Shown here piece by piece: positions 55,867-64,000 of a DNA stretch of 64,000 nucleotides; positions within the stretch are counted from its first letter, which is position 1, and each line of letters starts with the position of its first letter. A program made the position numbers and the translations under genes. Source of the stretch: a virus. Location of the stretch: the IMG/VR virus record IMGVR_UViG_3300010885_076238, positions 140,312 to 204,311 of that record. One strand, given 5' to 3'. The notes under the pieces were generated by a model, which saw only the letters and a program-made list of their open reading frames with translations, had not been told where the DNA came from and made no database searches.

Positions 55867-56342
55867 TGAAATTTTCAAGCTTTATAGATATCAAGAATAA
55901 AAAAATAATAAAAGAATTAAAAATTCTTGAAGAAGTTTTGTCTAAAAATTTTGACATAAAGTCATTTTTAGAAAGTGAAAGTCCTTATATTTACTTAAAA
56001 TGCACGAAACAAGACGTTCCATTTGATGGAGTAAGACTTTATAAAATAGGATCCAATTGGGCCTACAGAGTTCAAAATGAAAGTGATAAAGAACCATACG
56101 GAAAAGCATATCCTTTAGATATAGAAAAAATGTTTGAAGATTTAATTCCAGATATGTCAGAAGAAGAGGCGGGAGAGAGCATTGCAGAAGCTCTAGTTGA
56201 TGAATTTAATAAGTTTTTCAGCAAAAGCTGTCAGATTGAGAAGGAAATTGGAATTGGCCTTTTTGATAAGAAAGATATTACCAATCAAAATCTAATAGTT
56301 GGAAGTAATAGCGGAGATTTTTCAAATAGCATTTATAAATAA
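55866..56342 (+). CDS. Virion-region protein with weak leader
   Basis: 158 aa from the ATG in TAATG. MKFSSFIDIKNKK resembles the leader without Trp. PYIYLKCTKQDVPFDGVRLYKIG is beta-rich; acidic MSEEEAGESIAEAL helix. Unknown structural or accessory role. Confidence 0.6.
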   Translation: MKFSSFIDIKNKKIIKELKILEEVLSKNFDIKSFLESESPYIYLKCTKQDVPFDGVRLYKIGSNWAYRVQNESDKEPYGKAYPLDIEKMFEDLIPDMSEEEAGESIAEALVDEFNKFFSKSCQIEKEIGIGLFDKKDITNQNLIVGSNSGDFSNSIYK

Positions 56343-56347
56343 TCTTT

Positions 56348-56938
56348 ATGGCAGTTAATAAAGATTTATTATCAAGTATTTTTAAGCCCGTTAATCAAGA
56401 TGTAATTAAAAATCCCAATCCAAGAATTGATGCTAGATTTCCTTTCAAGAGGGGAAATTTAATTACTTTTAATTATACTTTTTGGAAAACCGACCCCTAC
56501 CCTCTCATAATTATTTCAAAAGAAGACAAAGCAAAAGGTTTTATCTGGGGGATAAATTTACATCGTTTATTGCATAACGATATACAAAAATTAGTATTGT
56601 TTTCTAAAGGTGGTAATTTTTCATATAGTAAAAATATTAAAACTTACACTCCATTTAAAGAAGCTTATAGGTCATATAAAATGCAAGGAATTAGGCAAGT
56701 AAAGACTTTAAATAAAGATTTTTTACTAAACATAATAGGAACAATAAGAAATCAAGATCCAGCTCAGGTTGAAATTATAAGAAAAAACGTACAAGAACAG
56801 ATTAGAAAACAAATTAATCCAAAAGCTTACGAAGTTAACGTGAAAACACTAAATAAACAAGAAGATCAATCTCAATCCCAAATAGGAATCGCTCCCGTCA
56901 TAAAGACAGTGCCTGTTGTACAAAATAAAACGGAATAA
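56348..56938 (+). CDS. Virion-region protein
   Basis: 196 aa. NLITFNYTFWKTDPYPLIIISKE and FIWGINLHRL resemble a short conserved protein found among T4-like and other phage structural genes. Ends with a helical VEIIRKNVQEQIRKQINPKAY. Immediately upstream of the tape-measure-like gene, so a tail or baseplate chaperone-like role is possible. Confidence 0.55.
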   Translation: MAVNKDLLSSIFKPVNQDVIKNPNPRIDARFPFKRGNLITFNYTFWKTDPYPLIIISKEDKAKGFIWGINLHRLLHNDIQKLVLFSKGGNFSYSKNIKTYTPFKEAYRSYKMQGIRQVKTLNKDFLLNIIGTIRNQDPAQVEIIRKNVQEQIRKQINPKAYEVNVKTLNKQEDQSQSQIGIAPVIKTVPVVQNKTE

Positions 56939-56941
56939 TAA

Positions 56942-59900
56942 ATGGAAGAATTAAGAGATTCACTTAATAGAATGAAGTCATTTACAAATATGCTAAATGA
57001 CATACAAAAAGAATTAGAATCCGCTACAACGAGCAAGGATAAAATAGAAGAAAATGCTGAATTAAGTTCTGATATGGCTAGTTTGATACAAGAAAGTAAA
57101 AACCTTCAAAAGCAACAAGAAGAAGCAATACCAAAATTAAAAGAAGCGATAGACGAAGCAAAAAAAACATTGGTTGGCGAAGAAGAAATTGAAAACATGG
57201 AAGAATTTAGTGCTGCGATTACAGAACTATCAGGTAAAATTTTAGAAAGCAGTAAAGTTGAAAAGAAAACAATTAGTCAGCAAAAAAAACTCAACATATT
57301 AAATGAAAAATTTAACAAAGTAATATCTGAGGGTCTGGATTCTATTAGAGGAGGTACAATTAAAACTCCCCTTGCTGAAGCGGCACTATCTAGTGCTAGC
57401 CTGGCCGATGTTGGCTCTCCAGTAGTTGCAAGCGCCATTCAAGAATCTCAAGAAAAATTATCGACACCCTCCCCAGTAGATTTTGCTAGAGAAAAAATAA
57501 AAGAACTAAATGTCGAACAATTAAAAGCTAAAATATTAAGTGGCAGTATTGCAGGAGGAGGAATTGGTGGAGGCGGTGGAGGAAAAGGTAAAGGCAAAGG
57601 AGAATTTGGAGATGGAAATGATGATGATATAAATATTAAAGAATATTTAGAAAAACAAAAGTTATCACAATGGAGAGATAAGATTTCTTCTCAAATTTCT
57701 GACTATGTTGTAGGAATTTTAGGAGGAGCGTCTTTAGGACAAAAGCTATTTAGAGGTTCTTTTAAAGATGCTTTAGATTTTAGAGTAGAGATGAGAAAAA
57801 TTGCAATGCAAGTGGAAGGGATCGGCTCTTCAACAAGAGGATTGCAAAATGATTTTACAGATTTAGGCAAAAATATAGTTGCTGAAACCGGACTTCCTTT
57901 AGAAAAATTGCAAGAAGCGGTGCTAAAAAATTCTCAGAAAGGATTGCTATCAATAGGAAAAGGAAATAAGTCCCAAAAAGAAGGCGTAAAAGTTTTAAAG
58001 AGCGGTCTTCATGTTTCTGGAATGATAGGCTCTGATGCCGCTCAAACAGCAGATCTTTTTGGAGACTGGCACAGAACATTAGCTCTAAGTTCAGATCAAA
58101 TGGATCAATTGGCTAGAGATTCAAGATCTGTAGCTAGGGCAACCGGAATTACCGGAGATGAATTATTAGATGCTATGAAATCATCTGAGAAGGTTTTAGA
58201 GAACCTAAGAAACCAAGGAAATCTTACCAATGTCGCAATGAAAAATGTAATCAGAGGAGCGGCAGAAGCTAAAAAGTTAGGTGTAAGTGAATCGTTCAGC
58301 AAAATAACTGATGCGATGACAAGCACTAATAAATTTTTATTCGAAGCTGATGATCAAACAAAAGCTTTCTTGGGATCAATTGCCTCTAGCACAGGTACAT
58401 TTGACAAGCTTATATCAGGAAGAATGACTCAATCTCAAGATGGAATGGCAAGGTTTGCTGAGGGAATGGAAGAACAAATAAAAAGAATGAGCGGCGGCAG
58501 AATAACAAGTTTTGAAAATTTTGATGATCAAATATCAAAAATGTCAGATAGAGACATAACAGCATTGTCTGCGACTATAAAAAAATTGACGGGATTAGAG
58601 CTAGGAGAATTTGGAAAATTAGGAAATGTTTATAAAAAAATGGGAGAAGGTTTGGCTGGGACTTTAAAAGATTTGTCCCAAGTAATGAATAGTTCTACTG
58701 CGACTACTGAGGAAAGAAAAAAAGCTGAGCAGGATTATTCCAAAGCAATAAAAGATGGCGGACTTTCCATGCTAAATAACATCGGGGAAAGAATAAAAAT
58801 TTCTGGCCAGGGCACAAAAGAGTACTTTGAAAACTTAACAAATCCAAAAAATGAATCTCAAATATCGCAACGTAAAGATTTCGACTTGAATGCAGAGGCA
58901 ATTCTAGGCAAATCCATTAAGGGAATGAACCCAGAAGAAATTATGAGGCAAGTTGCCCAAGTCACAAATGAAAAATTACAAAAATTAGCTAAAGATCAAA
59001 ATGTTAGTGTGGAAGACTTTGGCCCAGCTTTAGAAAAAGCCTTTTCTAAAGGAGGGGCTGGGGGGCAAGAATTTAGAGAACTTCTAGGGAAGATGAGCGA
59101 ATCAGAAAAAAAAGTATCCATGAAAGAAAATAAATCTGTGGATCCTTTTGTGCAGCTTGGACAAACCTTAGAAGAAACAAATGAATACTTAAGAAAATTG
59201 AGTGGAGGATTGCTTGGAAAGCTAATAGACGGACTAGGAAGCACAGGATTAATGCTTGCTGCTTTCGGAGGGACATTTGCAGCAATTACTTTCAAACTCA
59301 GAAACTCACTTGAAGACGGAATACTTGGTAAGTTTTTAGGAAAGAGTAAAAATCCCGATGGTACTGAAGGCACTTCTAAACTTAGCTCTGCGTTTTCTAG
59401 ATTTAGCAAAGAATTTAAGAGTGCTAGAAAAGGATTTGGAGGTGAAGGAACCGTCGGGAGTATTGCTAGGTTTAGGGAACTAAGGAACCAAGGACTTTCT
59501 TTAAGAGATGCCAGAGATAAAGTAAAAGAATCAGGCGGGTCTTTTTATAATCCCGCAACTTTATTTCAATCTTTCAAAAAAGGAACAAGCGGATTCATAG
59601 ATGAACTTACAGGAGAGCAAGACTCGATACTTAAATTAAAAAATGGATTTAATAATACGGTATCTACTCTAAAAAGTGCTTCTTCTAATTTTGGAAAAGC
59701 ATTTAAAGAGTCTGGGTCTATAATTGATGGTTTCAAGAATGGAGGCGATGCATTTATAGCAACAATAACAGGAAAAACCGGTGCGATTTCTGGGGCCTTT
59801 TCTAAAGCCACTGCATTTATGGCAGGACCAATCGGTCAAGTATTGAAAAAGGCAATAGGTCCCGCAGTTCTTTTATTGGGAGCTGTAAAAGGAGTGATGG

Positions 59901-62900
59901 AATCAAAAGAAGCAGGCAGAACAAAAACTGAGGGTGCAATTCTAGGAGCTTTGACCGGTGGTGCTAAAACAGGTTCTTTCTTAAGTTCTAGTCTTGGAAT
60001 TAAAAAAGGATCAACGGCAGATAAAACTCTCGGTGTAGGAGGTGCAGCAGTTTGGGGAGCAACAGCAGGAGCTGCCATAAGCTTGTCTTTGGGTGGAATG
60101 GATTTAGGGGCAAGTGCCATAGTCGGAGCTGTGATAGGAGCTTTTGTAGAAATTATAAAAATAGTAACAGCAGGCACTGATATACTAGAAACTATAGTTA
60201 AGCCAGTTCAGGTTTTAGTAGATTATGTTTATTTCATATGTCAAGACATATATGACATTCTAGCGGGCATTGTTACTTTAGATTTGGGAAGAGTATTCAA
60301 AGGAATATTTAATGCAATTGGTAGTACCATAGCATTAATACCAAGATTTCTGATGGGAGCCATAGAATCTATATTTATAGGTGTTCCTAAGTTGATACTA
60401 AGATCTATAAGTATGATTTGGGAAATTCCCAAGATGCTTATGGAATCTATTTTAGGTGGATTAGCCAGCATGGCAAATAATGCTTGGGTAGGTCCTATAT
60501 TCAAGACTTTACATGATGCGTTCAAAGCTTTGTTTGATGGATTTATGGCTGTTTGGACTCCAATATCAGAAATATTCAGTGGGCTTTATACAGTATTTAA
60601 TGATTTAGGAAAAGCTTTATTTGGGGCTAGTGCGGGTGGAGGAATTTTGTCGGGTTTGATGTGGGCCTTACAAAAGGCGGTGTGGGGAGTCGCATATGTT
60701 ATTAGTTGGATTTTATCTCCTCTTATTTTACTTGCAAAAGCTTTGGGTTTTGTTTTGAAAATTGTTGGAGCTTTAATCAAAGGCATCATATATCCATTCC
60801 AATATCTATATGAGGTTCTTGTTGGACATTCAATTGTTCCAGATCTTGTCACTGCTATTATCTCTTGGTTCACAAAGCTACCAGAAAAAATTCCAGGTTT
60901 AATCATGGGAATAGTCTCTTTGTTTGCCAAGCTTCCATTTTTAATTTTTTCATCTCTACTGTCTATTCCAAAAATGATTGGTGCTGCATTTTCAAATGCT
61001 GGGTCTTATTTAGAAGGCTTTTCAACAATACCACTTATTGGACCGATGATAGCTCAGATTGGAAATCTTATAAGATTTATAGGAAATACAATTTCAATAT
61101 TTGCAAATGGTTTGGGTTATTTGGCTTCAATCATTGAAGGTATTTTTACTTTTGATGGAACCAAGTTGCTAAACGGAATAAAAGGAATTGGCAGCACGAT
61201 AATAGCATCAATATCAAACATAGGATCTTTTTTATATAAAACAATTGCCAATGCATTTGCTAATGTTGTTGGACTAATAACCTTCATACCATCTTTAATT
61301 GGCAAGGTCATATCAGGAATTGCCAGCATAATAATTGCAATACCATCTTTACTTGGTAAAGCCATAGCAGGCATTGGCAGTATGATCGTTGCAATACCAT
61401 CTATGATTGCAAAAGCATTTCTAAATATAGGTTCTTATCTTCAAAGTTTTGGAACAGGAAACATATTTTCTGGTTTTATTTCTCAATTAGGTAATTTTTA
61501 TTCTTACATAGGAAATACAATAAGCAATGTTGTAAAGTCTGTTCTAGGTTTTTTCAAGATACTACAAGGAATAGTCACTCTTGATTTTGGGAAAATATGG
61601 GAAGGAATTTCAGCGATTGGATCAGCAATAATTGGACAAATTAAAAACTTTGGGACATTCTTGATTCAAGGAATTAAGAACTTTGGATCTTCTTTATTAA
61701 ATACATTCAAAAAAGTCTCACAGTTTTTCTTTTATATATTAAAGAAAACATTAATAGATTTCCCTAAGTGGCTCTTAGGAAAAGTCATGGAAGTTGCCTA
61801 TTTATTTGGCAACTTCTTGATGGGAGTGCCGAAAATTTTACTAAATGGATTTGTTAATGCAATAAGAGCTGTTGGAAAGTACATTTACGATACTATAACT
61901 TATCCATTTAGAAAAATATGGGAAGGATTAGTTTGGGCAGGTAATAAAGCAAATGAAATTTGGAATGGATTTGTTTCCTACGTTGGGTCATTTTTTAATT
62001 TGGACTCTTGGTCTAGTTGGTTTTCTGGTCTAGGTGAATCAATTTTTGGATCTATCAAATCAGCTCTTGTAGATTTCCCATCTTGGCTTGGTTCTAAAAT
62101 AATTAGTGGATTATCTACAATTGGAGATGGATTGAAATCTGTATTTATGGATTTTCCCATGTGGTTGGGATCAACTATTGCTAGTGGTTTGAAATCTGTG
62201 TTTTTGGACTTGCCAACATGGTTGGGATCAACTATTGCTAGTGGTTTAAAGTCTGTATTTGTCGATTTGCCGATGTGGATAGGATCAACAATAAAAGACG
62301 CTTTTGTTAATTTATTTTCTAGTATACCTTCTGCAATTTATGGTGCTTTCCATTCTGCTGCCTCGGCTGTTGGCTTAGGTTGGCTCGTTGAAAAAATGGG
62401 AGGTGGAGGTGGAGGCAAGGGAAAAACAGCTGAAGCAAACAATGCGTCTGCGGAAGCAGGAAAGACACAGTTCAGTATGGTCAATAGTCTGGTCGGATTC
62501 GGAGCTTTGGGAGCTGCTGTATTAGGCTTCAAAAAAATAATTCCAGGAATCTACAACTCAGCAACTGCCGCTTTCAGCAAAGTTGGATCATTTGTTCCAA
62601 GTTTATCTGCAATTGCTAGTGGCTCTTTTGATAAATTAAAATCATTCGTTCCAAGCTTGTCAAAAATTGCTGGTGGGGCATTCGATAGGTTAAAATCATT
62701 TGTTCCAAGCTTGTCAAAAATTGCCAGTGGAGCATTCGATAAGTTAAAATCATTTGCTCCAGGTTTGTCAAAAATTGCCAGCGTGGCGTTTGATAAAGTA
62801 AAGAATTTCTTTGCACCCATGACAAAAGGATTTTCTAAAGCAATAAAATCAGGAGAAGGAATGTTTTCTTCGATTGGCAGAGGAATTAAGAGTCAATTCA

Positions 62901-64000
62901 TGTCAATGACCAAAGGAAAGCCAATAGGAGAATTAGCAAAAGCAGCGTTTGGCAAAGTTAAAAATCTAGTTCCTAAAAATGTAACCAACTTTGCAAAAAG
63001 TTCATTTGATAAAGTGAAAAATCTAGCTCCTAAGAGCATAACCAATTTCACAAAAAGTTCATTTGATAATGCAAAAAATTTCTTTAGTCCTATGACAAAA
63101 GCATTTTCTAAGGCTATGAAATCTGGGGAGGGTGTGTTTTCCTCCATGAGCAGGGCGGCCAAGAGCCAGTTTATGTCAATGACCAAGGGGAAACCAATAG
63201 GAGAATTGGCGAAAAGTGCGTTTGATAAAATAAAAAATCTAGCTCCTAAGAGCATAACCAATTTCGCAAAAAGTTCATTTGATAAAATAAAAAATCTAGC
63301 TCCTAAGAGCATAACCAATTTCGCAAAAAGTTCATTTGATAAAGTAAAGAGCTTAGTTCCTAAAAACGTAACCAATTTCGCAAAAAGTTCATTTGATAAA
63401 ATAAAAAATCTAGCTCCTAAGAGCATAACCAATTTCGCAAAAGGTTCATTTGATAAAGTAAAGAGCTTAGTTCCTAAAAACGTAACCAATTTCGCAAAAA
63501 GTTCATTTGATAAAGTAAAGAGCTTAGTTCCTAAAAACGTAACCAAATTTGCAAAAGGTTCATTCGATAAAATAAAAAATCTAACTCCCAAAGGCATAAC
63601 GAATTTTGCGAAAAAATCATTATCTAAAGGGTTTGGAGTCGCTAAAGGTCTAGCAGGAAAAGCAGGAGGATTATTATCTAGTGGTGCTGGAATGGCCAAG
63701 GGTCTAGCAGGAAAAGCAGGAGGATTACTATCAAAAGGTGCTGGGGTGGCTAAAGATCTAGCAGGAAAAGCAGGAGGATTACTATCAAAAGGTGCTGGCA
63801 TGGCCAAGGGTCTAGCAGGAAAAGCAGGGGGATTATTATCTAGTGGTGCTGGAATGACAGGAGGATTGTTGTCCAAAGGTGCTGGCATGGCCAAGGGTCT
63901 AGCAGGAAAAGCAGGGGGATTATTATCTAGTGGTGCTGGGGCGGCAGGAGGATTACTATCAAAAGGTGCTGGAGTGGCCAAGGGTCTAGCAGGAAAAGCA
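56942..64000 (+). CDS. Giant tape-measure-like protein, 3'-truncated by the window edge
   Basis: More than 2,350 codons in one frame from the ATG at 56942, 3 bp after the preceding stop; the gene continues past the window. N-terminal coiled coil (SLIQESKNLQKQQEEAIPKL), Gly-rich hinge (57550-57600), long helical region, hydrophobic segments at about 60.2-61.7 kb, four FP[SM]WLGS...GLKSVF repeats (61.98-62.3 kb), SFDKIKNLAPKSITNFAK-type repeats (62.57-63.6 kb), and GLAGKAGGLLS.GAG repeats from 63.64 kb. This is the expected plan of a very long tail tape measure with membrane-active parts; a virion transglycosylase domain is not seen in the part available. Confidence 0.8.
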   Translation, partial: MEELRDSLNRMKSFTNMLNDIQKELESATTSKDKIEENAELSSDMASLIQESKNLQKQQEEAIPKLKEAIDEAKKTLVGEEEIENMEEFSAAITELSGKILESSKVEKKTISQQKKLNILNEKFNKVISEGLDSIRGGTIKTPLAEAALSSASLADVGSPVVASAIQESQEKLSTPSPVDFAREKIKELNVEQLKAKILSGSIAGGGIGGGGGGKGKGKGEFGDGNDDDINIKEYLEKQKLSQWRDKISSQISDYVVGILGGASLGQKLFRGSFKDALDFRVEMRKIAMQVEGIGSSTRGLQNDFTDLGKNIVAETGLPLEKLQEAVLKNSQKGLLSIGKGNKSQKEGVKVLKSGLHVSGMIGSDAAQTADLFGDWHRTLALSSDQMDQLARDSRSVARATGITGDELLDAMKSSEKVLENLRNQGNLTNVAMKNVIRGAAEAKKLGVSESFSKITDAMTSTNKFLFEADDQTKAFLGSIASSTGTFDKLISGRMTQSQDGMARFAEGMEEQIKRMSGGRITSFENFDDQISKMSDRDITALSATIKKLTGLELGEFGKLGNVYKKMGEGLAGTLKDLSQVMNSSTATTEERKKAEQDYSKAIKDGGLSMLNNIGERIKISGQGTKEYFENLTNPKNESQISQRKDFDLNAEAILGKSIKGMNPEEIMRQVAQVTNEKLQKLAKDQNVSVEDFGPALEKAFSKGGAGGQEFRELLGKMSESEKKVSMKENKSVDPFVQLGQTLEETNEYLRKLSGGLLGKLIDGLGSTGLMLAAFGGTFAAITFKLRNSLEDGILGKFLGKSKNPDGTEGTSKLSSAFSRFSKEFKSARKGFGGEGTVGSIARFRELRNQGLSLRDARDKVKESGGSFYNPATLFQSFKKGTSGFIDELTGEQDSILKLKNGFNNTVSTLKSASSNFGKAFKESGSIIDGFKNGGDAFIATITGKTGAISGAFSKATAFMAGPIGQVLKKAIGPAVLLLGAVKGVMESKEAGRTKTEGAILGALTGGAKTGSFLSSSLGIKKGSTADKTLGVGGAAVWGATAGAAISLSLGGMDLGASAIVGAVIGAFVEIIKIVTAGTDILETIVKPVQVLVDYVYFICQDIYDILAGIVTLDLGRVFKGIFNAIGSTIALIPRFLMGAIESIFIGVPKLILRSISMIWEIPKMLMESILGGLASMANNAWVGPIFKTLHDAFKALFDGFMAVWTPISEIFSGLYTVFNDLGKALFGASAGGGILSGLMWALQKAVWGVAYVISWILSPLILLAKALGFVLKIVGALIKGIIYPFQYLYEVLVGHSIVPDLVTAIISWFTKLPEKIPGLIMGIVSLFAKLPFLIFSSLLSIPKMIGAAFSNAGSYLEGFSTIPLIGPMIAQIGNLIRFIGNTISIFANGLGYLASIIEGIFTFDGTKLLNGIKGIGSTIIASISNIGSFLYKTIANAFANVVGLITFIPSLIGKVISGIASIIIAIPSLLGKAIAGIGSMIVAIPSMIAKAFLNIGSYLQSFGTGNIFSGFISQLGNFYSYIGNTISNVVKSVLGFFKILQGIVTLDFGKIWEGISAIGSAIIGQIKNFGTFLIQGIKNFGSSLLNTFKKVSQFFFYILKKTLIDFPKWLLGKVMEVAYLFGNFLMGVPKILLNGFVNAIRAVGKYIYDTITYPFRKIWEGLVWAGNKANEIWNGFVSYVGSFFNLDSWSSWFSGLGESIFGSIKSALVDFPSWLGSKIISGLSTIGDGLKSVFMDFPMWLGSTIASGLKSVFLDLPTWLGSTIASGLKSVFVDLPMWIGSTIKDAFVNLFSSIPSAIYGAFHSAASAVGLGWLVEKMGGGGGGKGKTAEANNASAEAGKTQFSMVNSLVGFGALGAAVLGFKKIIPGIYNSATAAFSKVGSFVPSLSAIASGSFDKLKSFVPSLSKIAGGAFDRLKSFVPSLSKIASGAFDKLKSFAPGLSKIASVAFDKVKNFFAPMTKGFSKAIKSGEGMFSSIGRGIKSQFMSMTKGKPIGELAKAAFGKVKNLVPKNVTNFAKSSFDKVKNLAPKSITNFTKSSFDNAKNFFSPMTKAFSKAMKSGEGVFSSMSRAAKSQFMSMTKGKPIGELAKSAFDKIKNLAPKSITNFAKSSFDKIKNLAPKSITNFAKSSFDKVKSLVPKNVTNFAKSSFDKIKNLAPKSITNFAKGSFDKVKSLVPKNVTNFAKSSFDKVKSLVPKNVTKFAKGSFDKIKNLTPKGITNFAKKSLSKGFGVAKGLAGKAGGLLSSGAGMAKGLAGKAGGLLSKGAGVAKDLAGKAGGLLSKGAGMAKGLAGKAGGLLSSGAGMTGGLLSKGAGMAKGLAGKAGGLLSSGAGAAGGLLSKGAGVAKGLAGKA

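Noticed and set aside
62893-63981. Long minus-strand open frame of 362 codons rich in Pro/Phe
   Set aside because: It is the exact antisense shadow of the repetitive tape-measure-like gene; no start signal, and the composition mirrors the repeats.
1-64000. CRISPR array
   Set aside because: The repeats found (motifs A and B, hairpins) are spaced by whole genes, not by uniform 25-40 bp spacers, and no cas gene is recognised.
1-64000. Bacterial chromosome origin of the window
   Set aside because: No bacterial housekeeping genes; capsid-targeting-like leaders, a tape-measure-like gene, dense small genes and a phage-style promoter set argue for a phage genome.

Overview
The window looks like part of the genome of a very large (jumbo) tailed phage; the host cannot be named from sequence alone. 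The evidence is dense packing of small hypothetical genes, tRNAs and a tmRNA beside structural-type genes, proteins with a short N-terminal leader that resembles the T4 capsid-targeting sequence, and an open reading frame of more than 2,350 codons at the right edge with tape-measure-like composition and repeats. No integrase, plasmid replication gene, ribosomal protein or other bacterial housekeeping gene was recognised.

Region 1 (1 to about 26.3 kb) is GC-richer and every gene is on the + strand. It is a chain of short transcription units. Most begin with a bipartite motif, AAATAA - 12 nt - TTCGTTAT (motif A, more than 40 copies). Many also carry a second motif, AACACCTAATGTTTAT (motif B, about 25 copies), 30-60 bp further upstream. 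Thirteen units share a covarying hairpin, GGCCG/CGGCC or GGCAG/CTGCC, at what should be the extreme 5' end of the mRNA. Several genes start exactly 5-6 nt after motif A and may be leaderless. Recognisable products are a VWA protein, three winged-helix paralogues, a SNF2-type helicase with a likely -1 frameshift site, a 2H-phosphoesterase-like protein, a DUF932 protein, a GIY-YIG protein, a cyclic-phosphate-processing receiver-like protein and a DUF6011 protein. There are also several structured, probably non-coding RNAs (about 1.1, 2.4, 10.4-11.0 and 13.4 kb) and four tRNA or tRNA-like genes.

Region 2 (about 26.6 to 43 kb) is AT-rich, has genes on both strands and lacks motifs A and B. It carries a Nudix hydrolase, two sulfotransferase-like proteins, an FkbM methyltransferase, glycosyltransferases, a secreted thioredoxin-like protein, a secreted caspase-fold protein, a patatin-like phospholipase, an FGE/C-type-lectin-like protein, a GNAT acetyltransferase and many small proteins with the M-x-x-F-x-x-W-L-x-E leader.

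Region 3 (43.1 to 46.8 kb, minus strand) is an RNA island: tRNAs Tyr, Trp, Ser, Asn, Pro, Ala, Gln, Gly and Thr, plus a tmRNA and an HNH endonuclease. The Asn tRNA is interrupted in its anticodon loop by 64 nt that look like another tRNA.

Region 4 (46.8 to 64 kb) contains a three-domain methyltransferase/glycosyltransferase, more glycosyltransferases, a CCA-adding-enzyme homologue that has lost its catalytic aspartates, virion-type proteins with the leader, and the giant tape-measure-like gene. Taken together, region 1 looks like an early, host-takeover region. Regions 2-4 look like late and virion genes mixed with a glycan-modification set and a translation-rescue/tRNA set.
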